Positions 6,969-11,652 of a stretch of 11,652 bases of DNA are shown one piece after another. The DNA is from Bacillota bacterium (GTDB lineage Bacteria; Bacillota; Clostridia; Acetivibrionales; DSM-1351). The stretch spans positions 1 to 11,652 of the forward strand of contig JAEZIB010000037.1 in the NCBI GenBank assembly GCA_023416275.1, read 5' to 3'. Position numbers and translations under genes: made by a program. Within the stretch, counting starts at the first letter, position 1. Each line of letters starts with the position of its first letter. A model generated the notes under the pieces. The model worked only from the letters and a program-made list of their open reading frames with translations, did not search any database and was not told where the DNA came from.

Positions 6969-7153
6969 ATGAGGAAATGGTTATTGTTTGTTTTCATATT
7001 GTTCCGATGAAAAATGTTTCTGTAGATATAGTTCATGAAGAATTGTTCTTTGATATAAGTGTAAATGAAAATCCTGGACTTGCCTTGATAAAAGCAAAAT
7101 ATTATTTGAAGAGCAGTTATGATACAAACAAGGTATTACCAATTATAACTTGA
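6969..7153 (+). pseudogene. Frameshifted secreted protein fragment, cohesin-like
   Basis: ATG 6969, with GGGTG eight bases upstream, begins a typical signal-peptide start (MRKWLLFVFILFR) but hits TGA at 7008-7010. The neighbouring frame continues without interruption to 7153 and reads VSVDIVHEELFFDISVNENP, then GLALIKAKYYLKSSYDTNKV. The last part resembles the beginning of cohesin-type modules, where a 'vtVdv...NPG(i/l)...k..l.YDtn' pattern is common. So a secreted module protein was frameshifted near its signal peptide and cut after about 45 residues of its first module. Cohesin-like is my reading of a short pattern and could be another beta-sandwich family. It follows another broken secreted gene. 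Confidence 0.45.
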
Positions 7154-7197
7154 ATTAAAACTATGCAAATTATTTATGAATTATTAGATGCACATTA

Positions 7198-7226
7198 TTG
7201 TTGGGAGAATTAAAAATTGTTATAAA
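7198..7226 (+). promoter_or_regulatory. Candidate sigma-A promoter of the CPBP gene
   Basis: TTGTTG (7198-7203), a 17-base spacer and TATAAA (7221-7226) lie 24 bases before ATG 7251. The spacing is ideal, the -10 matches at five of six positions and the -35 at about four. The leader is very short but contains the ribosome binding site. Confidence 0.4.
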
Positions 7227-7250
7227 TACTATATTATTAAGTGAGGTCAT

Positions 7251-8252
7251 ATGTCAAAATATATTAAAAGCATTGTCTGGAGTGTATTTGTGGTAATTAC
7301 GTACGTGGTTTTACAATTAGTGGTAACTGAAGTAATAGGAGAGGGAATATTTCACTTCCAACTAGACCATTCAGATCCCAAGTCATGGGGAGGATTTCTA
7401 TTTGTTGAACAGTTAAATATCAATTTAATCTTGGTTATTCCGATAGTTATCTCAATGCTGATATATAGCATTCTTTATAGATTTATACTAAAAGAAAGCA
7501 TAGAAACAAGCTACGGGTTTTCAAAAGCTGGAGTAAAAAATATTTTTATAGGTATGCTTATTGGATTTACTCTATCTCTACTAGGTTCATTAATACTAAT
7601 TAATCAAGCATGGAATGAATTGGTATATAAAAAAGGGATTTTAAATCTATTTCAAATTTTTGAAAATCATGACATGCTAATTATAACTAAGAATACGTTT
7701 TTGGTTAATATTGTCTCAATAATAACAATGGCAGTAGTAATCCCGTTCTTTGAGGAAATTCTATTTAGAGGACTTATTCTTAATAAACTTAGAACATCGA
7801 TGCCTATATGGGTAGCTATTATTTTGCAAGCATTATTATTCGGAATATTACGAGGTAACGTGCCTAGCGGAGCATATGCTTTTATAATAGGGCTACTACT
7901 TGGTGTTATATATATGATTACAAAATCTATATGGGTGACAGTAATAATTCATGCAATTTTAAATATTAATATTATGGCAATCAAAGAGATTAGTAATATG
8001 AGTGTACTTCTTGGATTTTCGTCATTTAATACTACAGAAGTTATTGATACATTTGTTTACAATAGTCTCATTGGGAATAAGCCAGATACAGGTCCAACAG
8101 GAATGCCTATAATGATAAACATTTTATTTGCAACAATAATATCTTTAGGACTAGTATTTCTGATAACTTGGCTTTGGAAGGCGAACAGCCGACATAGAGC
8201 AGTATCTGTTGTCAAGAATTTTTTGAATACGGTAAAAGTCGCTCGGAATTAA
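7251..8252 (+). CDS. CPBP family (Rce1/AbiF-type) membrane protease homologue, motif 2 altered
   Basis: This is a 333-residue polytopic membrane protein with about eight hydrophobic segments. CPBP/CAAX-type proteases cleave substrates in the membrane; in Gram-positive bacteria many serve bacteriocin self-immunity or regulation. Motif 1 is intact: EEILFRG with E168, E169 and R173. Motif 3 is intact: H234 and N238 in HAILN. Motif 2, normally FxxxH, reads FGILRG (197-202) with Arg at 201 in place of His; the codon is CGA, two substitutions from a His codon. That His is one of the proposed catalytic/metal-site residues, so the enzyme may be inactive or altered. The ATG is supported by GAGG five to six bases upstream. 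It is followed 45 bases later by the gene pair at 8298, on the same strand, with no terminator between, so co-transcription is possible. Confidence 0.85.
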   Translation: MSKYIKSIVWSVFVVITYVVLQLVVTEVIGEGIFHFQLDHSDPKSWGGFLFVEQLNINLILVIPIVISMLIYSILYRFILKESIETSYGFSKAGVKNIFIGMLIGFTLSLLGSLILINQAWNELVYKKGILNLFQIFENHDMLIITKNTFLVNIVSIITMAVVIPFFEEILFRGLILNKLRTSMPIWVAIILQALLFGILRGNVPSGAYAFIIGLLLGVIYMITKSIWVTVIIHAILNINIMAIKEISNMSVLLGFSSFNTTEVIDTFVYNSLIGNKPDTGPTGMPIMINILFATIISLGLVFLITWLWKANSRHRAVSVVKNFLNTVKVARN

Positions 8253-8297
8253 AAAGAGATATATTAAAGGTACGTAGGTTATTATGAGGTGGTTCGA

Positions 8298-8834
8298 ATG
8301 ATAATAGATGTTGAACAAACACTTTTACCTGAATCAGGTAAATACAAAGAAGTTATTTATGATATTGCAAGTTCTTGGAATTCACAAAAATGGATATGGA
8401 TTAAATTTACAAACGATGATTATGAGGAGTGGTGTGGAGAATTTCGTGGTGAATTTAGGAACTTTGCATACACTGATAAGAATGAAAATATATTAATTCT
8501 CACATCAGACTATATGTATCAAATAAGTAGAACAAATGGTAAATTAAAAGATTATATAGAAAGGTCTGAATATATCAATGTAACTGCCTCACCAAATGGA
8601 GAATTCATTGTATCAGACTATTATGGAGTATATGTAATCAATAATAATATTAGGGATACCAGTGTGATAACTTTACCAATCCACTTAGACATGATTAAAT
8701 TTTGTGGATGGAATGAAAACTCTTTGAGGATTGAAGCAGTTGAGTTTTGTAATTGGGATAATGTAGTAACAATAGACTTAAATATATGCACAAGAGAAAT
8801 AACAGTTATAACTCAAACAAACCAAGTGAAATGA
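8298..8834 (+). CDS. Unrecognised protein, possibly beta-propeller-like
   Basis: This is a 178-residue protein with no signal peptide or membrane segment. I do not recognise a family. It is rich in aromatic and acidic residues, and blade-like strands are visible (NILILTSDYMYQIS, then TASPNGEFIVSDYYGVYVI), which recalls short WD40/beta-propeller pieces. Start ATG 8298 follows GAGGTGG at 8286-8292; the in-frame GTG 8289 lies inside that ribosome binding site and is less likely. Its stop TGA overlaps an ATG (ATGA, 8831-8834), and the next gene starts within 10 bases, so the two are translationally coupled. The last 40 bases of coding homology are duplicated at 6125, showing that a paralogue existed nearby. 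Small acidic proteins in coupled pairs are often immunity proteins of polymorphic toxins, but no toxin is present here. Confidence 0.65.
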   Translation: MIIDVEQTLLPESGKYKEVIYDIASSWNSQKWIWIKFTNDDYEEWCGEFRGEFRNFAYTDKNENILILTSDYMYQISRTNGKLKDYIERSEYINVTASPNGEFIVSDYYGVYVINNNIRDTSVITLPIHLDMIKFCGWNENSLRIEAVEFCNWDNVVTIDLNICTREITVITQTNQVK

Positions 8835-8842
8835 GGCATATT

Positions 8843-9232
8843 ATGGATGATTTTAAATTAATCGAATTAGGTGAGATTAGATTTGGACCTAGGTATTATA
8901 ATATTGAAATTAATGGTCTGTTAATTCCTGATAGAATATTTGGTGGAGAAACATACCGTTCTCTAGATAAAAGATATATTGTCTTACAAGAATGGATGTC
9001 TATTGAATATTCGAAAGGTCCTATAACTAGACCTTTTATAATTGATACATTAAATTTTACATATGCAATAATTTCAGAAGGTAAAAAAGGTTTTTCAAGT
9101 CGTTTTGATATTAGTGAAACTACATTGATATATCACCAAGAAAATACAGGTACTGGAATTAATAGGGAGTTTGAGTGTGATTTGAGTAAATTGAAATTTG
9201 AAAGCATGGATGTATTGTTTAACGAAGAGTAA
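8843..9232 (+). CDS. Unrecognised small protein, coupled to the 8298 gene
   Basis: This is a 129-residue cytosolic protein with no recognised domain. ATG 8843 has TGAGG at 8832-8836, six bases upstream, and this site overlaps the stop codon of the preceding gene. ATG 8831 (four codons earlier, ATGA overlap) is the alternative. The sequence contains strand-like segments with the character of the partner (SLDKRYIVLQEWMSIEY, then RPFIIDTLNFTYAII), so both may be divergent blades of a propeller-like fold and may form a complex. It ends NEE-stop, and only 43 bases separate it from the sigK fragment, with no terminator between. Its function is unknown; immunity or accessory roles are guesses from size and pairing. 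Confidence 0.65.
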   Translation: MDDFKLIELGEIRFGPRYYNIEINGLLIPDRIFGGETYRSLDKRYIVLQEWMSIEYSKGPITRPFIIDTLNFTYAIISEGKKGFSSRFDISETTLIYHQENTGTGINREFECDLSKLKFESMDVLFNEE

Positions 9233-9250
9233 TAATACCATCTTAGTTTA

Positions 9251-9598
9251 ATGCTTTGGAATAATAATAAATTTTATGTTGAAGCTTCAAATGGTATACA
9301 ACATGACTATGGCAACGAAATTACTCTAATAGATCTAATTAGCAATGACTCTGAGTCAGTAGTGGATGAGGTTGAGCTAAAAATGCAGGTCAAGAAGCTC
9401 TATAGCAAAATGAAAGCAACTCTTAAAAGCAGAGAAAAGGTTGTACTGGAGCTAAGGTACGGTTTGCAAAACGGAACAAGTAAAACTCAGAGAGAAATAG
9501 CAAAAATGCTTGGTATTTCCAGATCATACGTATCGAGAATTGAAAAAAAAGCAATAAAAAAATTAAGTAAAGAACTAAAACCTGATAGTTGTCAATAG
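9251..9598 (+). pseudogene. sigK: 3' fragment of sporulation sigma factor sigma-K
   Basis: The translation covers the C-terminal half of sigma-K only. A degraded stretch up to about residue 20 still aligns loosely with the sigma-K linker. It is followed by GNEITLIDLI (21-30), the helical VELKMQVKKLY segment, REKVVLELRYGL (61-72) and the region 4.2 helix-turn-helix TQREIAKMLGISRSYVSRIE (79-98). Region 2, needed for core binding and -10 recognition, is missing. ATG 9251 has no ribosome binding site, and the frame is open only back to 9235. Sigma-K drives late mother-cell sporulation genes. Two readings exist: a decayed duplicate, or the 3' half of a gene split by a skin-type element, as spoIIIC is in Bacillus subtilis. 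The lack of a start fits both; the decayed 5' edge favours the first. Confidence 0.75.
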
Positions 9599-9650
9599 TG
9601 AACATAATCCCCCCAATCAAGCATAAAGAGTAATAATTTGTTTTAAGTGT

Positions 9651-9691
9651 AAAGCACCAATCGAAAAATGATTGGTGCTTTATAAATTTTT
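9651..9691. terminator. Rho-independent terminator after the sigK fragment
   Basis: AAAGCACCAATC (9651-9662) pairs perfectly with GATTGGTGCTTT (9670-9681), a 12-bp stem with a seven-base loop, followed by a T-rich tail ending TTTTT. This is the clearest terminator in the window and could end a transcript starting at 7226 and covering the CPBP gene, the coupled pair and the sigK fragment. Confidence 0.8.
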
Positions 9692-9781
9692 AGAAAGGTA
9701 TAAGTACATTAGTGTGGATTGGATGGTTTGGCATCTGTAAAAACTACCAGTAAACTTTCTCTGGATGTGGTAGTGGATAGT

Positions 9782-10111
9782 GGGAATATTCCTAATTATC
9801 ATATTATATGTACCCAACATGCAAGTGCTTTAATATACGTATTACTATCAAAGTAACATAATTATATAATTCATAAGTTAGTTAATCCAAGAGATATACA
9901 AAAAATCAAGAATACTGTACCTTTTATTGACGATATGAGTATGAAAATGTCAAGCTTATTAGCTTCAGAACAAGCTATTTTTTCTGAGACTGCATTTAAC
10001 AGACCTAATATTGTACAAGTTAAGTTTGAAGAGGTTATTACAGAAGTTGAAAGTGATACTTTTAAACTTAAGGGCAAGTGGAGGAGGAAGGAAACAAGTT
10101 ATGTAATGTAA
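9782..10111 (+). pseudogene. Decayed C-terminal piece of a HerA-like ATPase
   Basis: One frame runs from about 9782 to the stop at 10109-10111 with a single internal TAA (9854-9856) and no proper start. It reads CTQHASALIYVLLSK, stop, HNYIIHKLVNPRDIQKIKN, then LLASEQAIFSETAFNRP and NIVQVKFEE. HerA/DUF87-type ATPases end with '(S)TQRPS...VLSQC.N(y/f)IIHKLVNPRD...' and then a segment ending 'GEAI.sG.A..RP..V'. The correspondence is close, including the in-frame stop falling where the QC of LSQC would be. Walker motifs are not present, so at least the first two thirds of the gene are gone. HerA-type motors process DNA ends with NurA or act in antiphage pairs (for example with SIR2); no partner is visible here. 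Confidence 0.6.
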
Positions 10112-10248
10112 GTAACTCAATCATTAGATAGATTGGAATAAAAGAAATTAATATAAATCTAGTTTATCGAATGGATTATTTTTAGAATAATATATTTTTG
10201 GTATTATCAATATATAGTCATTTTATTATAGAATACAGGAGGTATTCA

Positions 10249-10506
10249 ATGATTTGGGCTGACATTAGAAAGCTTTATCCTGAGCAATGGGTACTCATTG
10301 AAGCAATAGATGCAAGGACAGAAGGAGATAAAAGAATTGTTGAACAAATGGATGTTATAGGCAGTTTTGCAGATGACGGTGACAGTGCTTTTCAGAGATA
10401 TATTGGGTTACACAAGCTTCACAAGGAACGTAAATATTATATTTACCATACTTCCAACGCTGTCCTAAATATTGGAGTAAAAAAGTGGCTGGGGGTGCGG
10501 TTATAA
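10249..10506 (+). CDS. Small conserved protein of a retropepsin-linked gene pair
   Basis: This is an 85-residue cytosolic protein beginning MIWADIRKLYPEQWVLIEAI and ending KKWLGVRL. Start ATG 10249 has a perfect AGGAGG at 10237-10242 with six-base spacing. From memory, proteins with the W(v/i)L(i/l)EAI opening, a central LHK segment (LHKLHKERKYYIYHTS) and the WLGVR end occur in many Firmicutes directly before a small retropepsin-like aspartic protease, as here. The function of the pair is not established. The stop TAA overlaps the next start as TAATG, so translation is coupled. A co-regulatory or toxin-antitoxin-like role would be speculation. It looks intact. Confidence 0.75.
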   Translation: MIWADIRKLYPEQWVLIEAIDARTEGDKRIVEQMDVIGSFADDGDSAFQRYIGLHKLHKERKYYIYHTSNAVLNIGVKKWLGVRL

Positions 10507-10640
10507 TGATTAGCCTGAATTTAAGGGATGGTTTAATATACGTAGATGCAACTTTAGCACATAGAAATAGCAGTGTGACAATCAAGAATGCTTTGGTTGA
10601 TACGGGGCTTGCAATTTTGTATGCTATTAATGAATGGTAA
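10506..10640 (+). pseudogene. Truncated retropepsin-like aspartic protease
   Basis: Starting at the A of the upstream gene's TAA (TAATG overlap), this frame encodes 44 residues: MISLNLRDGLIYVDATLAHR, then KNALVDTG, where D32-T33-G34 is the aspartic protease active-site triplet. It stops after AILYAINEW. Relatives of this cassette are about 120-130 residues, with the DTG followed by S(A/S), a flap loop and a hydrophobic-hydrophobic-G motif, none of which remain. The residue after DTG is Leu instead of the usual Ser or Ala. So the catalytic tip is kept but the rest of the half-barrel is lost by frameshift or deletion near 10610-10640. The family assignment rests on the DTG context plus the neighbour. 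Confidence 0.55.
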
Positions 10641-10727
10641 GCTTATGAGTATTATGACAGACCTACTTCTTATTAACCATAAACAATTGGTAAGAGCGAG
10701 GTCGAAGGATAGCCAAAAAGTCTATTA

Positions 10728-10811
10728 GTGGGAATACTTTTCATATTTGCTTTTTTTGTTTATTGCATAGTTATGTATATAAGACAAAAGAGGACCGAGA
10801 AAATAACTTGA
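10728..10811 (+). CDS. Possible tiny single-pass membrane protein
   Basis: From GTG 10728 a 27-residue frame reads MGILFIFAFFVYCIVMYIRQ followed by KRTEKIT. This is one hydrophobic helix with a basic tail, a plausible membrane peptide with its C-terminus inside. AAGGA at 10705-10709 is too far (18 bases) to be a good ribosome binding site, so this may equally be the remnant of a larger membrane protein. Confidence 0.2.
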   Translation: MGILFIFAFFVYCIVMYIRQKRTEKIT

Positions 10812-10861
10812 ATTTAAATAAATTACATAAAAATGGAAACTATGTTTAAGGGAGTATTAAG

Positions 10862-10978
10862 ATGAATCATAAAGATGGTAAACTAGCTAATAAAATTATG
10901 AGCAAAATGTCTACTTTCCTTTTTCAAATTCATGGAATAAAGCTGAGTATAGAAAAGCAGACTGTACAGAGCGAATAG
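10862..10978 (+). CDS. Possible 38-residue protein of unknown function
   Basis: ATG 10862 has AAGGGAG (10848-10854) at seven-base spacing, the main argument for translation. The product begins MNHKDGKLANKIMSKMSTFL and ends in a polar tail at the stop 10976-10978. It has no recognised motif and no clear membrane segment. It could be a small real gene or the 5' stub of a truncated one. Confidence 0.3.
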   Translation: MNHKDGKLANKIMSKMSTFLFQIHGIKLSIEKQTVQSE

Positions 10979-11087
10979 CAACTATTTTACATAAACTAAA
11001 TAGCTAGTAAATAAGAATAATAATATTCTAATTATTTCCACATGATTCCTTTTAGCAATTTACAAGACCTCCTTAATTACCTAAGTA

Positions 11088-11115
11088 TTTACAAAATTTG
11101 ATTATTACGTATAAT
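11088..11115 (+). promoter_or_regulatory. Sigma-A promoter of the RCC1-repeat gene
   Basis: TTTACA (11088-11093), a 16-base spacer and consensus TATAAT (11110-11115) lie 57 bases before ATG 11173. Five of six and six of six bases match the consensus, the best promoter in the window. Confidence 0.55.
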
Positions 11116-11172
11116 TATTTTATGAGTATGTGTATAAGCAACTTATAAATAATTTAGCGAGGAGAATTTTGT

Positions 11173-11652
11173 ATGAACTCAAAAAAATACATAATGTTAT
11201 TATTATCTTGTATTATGGCTGTTTCTGTTTCTATTATGGATATACCTTCTGTTAATGCTGCTACAGGAATTAAGGACATAGTTTGCACACAGACATCGGC
11301 ATATGCCTTAAAAGAAGATGGAACAGTATGGGCATGGGGAGTTAATTCAAATGGACAGCTTGGAAATGGAACAATAAATAACAGTTTTACTCCAGTACAG
11401 GTAAAAGGGTTGACTGGAGTAAAAGCAATAAGCTGTACACAGATAACAGCATATGCCTTGAAAGAAGATGGAACGGTATGGGCATGGGGAGCTAATTCGT
11501 ATGGCCAGCTGGGAAATGGAACATTAAATAACAGCTTTATTCCAGTACAGGTAAATAGACTAAATAAAGTAAAGGCTGTAGTTTGAACTCAGACATCAGA
11601 ATATGACTTAAAAGAAGATGGAACAGTATGGGCATGGGGAGTTAATTCAAAT
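11173..11652 (+). pseudogene. Secreted RCC1-repeat protein, interrupted by a stop in repeat 3
   Basis: Start ATG 11173 follows GAGGAG with eight-base spacing. Residues 1-29 are a signal peptide (cleavage near VNA/AT). Then come RCC1-type repeats of exactly 50 residues (150 bases): 37-86 and 87-136, each with YALKEDGTVWAWG.NS.GQLG. RCC1 repeats build seven-bladed propellers, so about seven repeats would be expected, and the third begins at 11581. Its second codon, Cys (TGC or TGT) in the other repeats, is TGA (11584-11586). The frame is open again from 11587 to the window end with KEDGTVWAWGVNSN. The gene therefore makes a 137-residue stub, or is read through, or the base is a sequencing error. 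Such proteins are probably surface-exposed binding propellers in clostridia. The remainder lies beyond the window. Confidence 0.8.
11281..11652 (+). repeat. 150-bp tandem coding repeats (RCC1 blades)
   Basis: Units are 11281-11430, 11431-11580 and a partial unit 11581-11652. High DNA identity between units, not only protein similarity, points to recent internal duplication or gene conversion. Confidence 0.9.

Noticed and set aside
9871..10077. Minus-strand frame opposite the HerA-like remnant
   Set aside because: The plus strand carries recognisable ATPase sequence in one frame, so the minus frame is a shadow.
1..11652. CRISPR arrays, tRNA or rRNA genes
   Set aside because: No regularly spaced short repeats and no cloverleaf or rRNA-like sequence was seen on either strand.

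Overview
The window is AT-rich, has strong GGAGG-type ribosome binding sites and carries typical clostridial families: a YvyF-type flagellar-region protein, DUF3781, a sporulation sigma-K fragment, a LysM-anchored two-module nucleotidase, a CPBP membrane protease homologue and RCC1-repeat surface proteins. It most resembles a sporulating, mesophilic clostridium of the Ruminiclostridium/Clostridium type. The genus is inferred from memory of protein families, not from a search.

Region 1 (1-1830) is a patchwork. A truncated IS66-type tnpA lies on the minus strand. It is followed by an intact YvyF-like zinc-ribbon protein, a decayed reading frame where flgM would be expected, an intact DUF3781 protein, and a 154-bp element with 15-bp terminal inverted repeats that looks like a MITE. 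A 74-bp direct repeat (1-74 and 1756-1829) brackets the whole segment.

Region 2 (1830-5780) is dominated by one large intact gene, a 1162-residue secreted protein: signal peptide, LysM, CpdB-type phosphoesterase, UshA-type 5'-nucleotidase. It probably salvages phosphate and nucleosides from nucleotides at the cell wall. A perfect 40-bp palindrome follows it and probably terminates transcription.

Region 3 (5780-7250) is mostly gene debris: a possible IS66 end, a rho-independent terminator, a 41-bp copy of the 3' end of a gene located 2.6 kb downstream, a secreted Fn3/Ig-like protein cut short in its second repeat, and a frameshifted secreted cohesin-like fragment.

Region 4 (7250-9700) holds a CPBP-family membrane protein whose second catalytic motif has lost its histidine, a tightly coupled pair of unrecognised cytosolic proteins (possibly beta-propeller or immunity-like), and a 3' sigK fragment ending in a good terminator.

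Region 5 (9700-11652) holds a decayed C-terminal piece of a HerA-like ATPase, a two-gene cassette (small conserved protein plus a truncated retropepsin-like protease), two small doubtful ORFs, and the start of an RCC1-repeat secreted protein interrupted by a stop codon in its third repeat.

Overall there are three or four healthy single genes set among at least seven truncated or decayed ones, with insertion-sequence and duplication scars. It reads as a recombination-prone accessory region rather than one coherent operon. The least explained live parts are the coupled gene pair at 8298-9232, whose tail is duplicated at 6125, and the small-protein/retropepsin cassette at 10249-10640.
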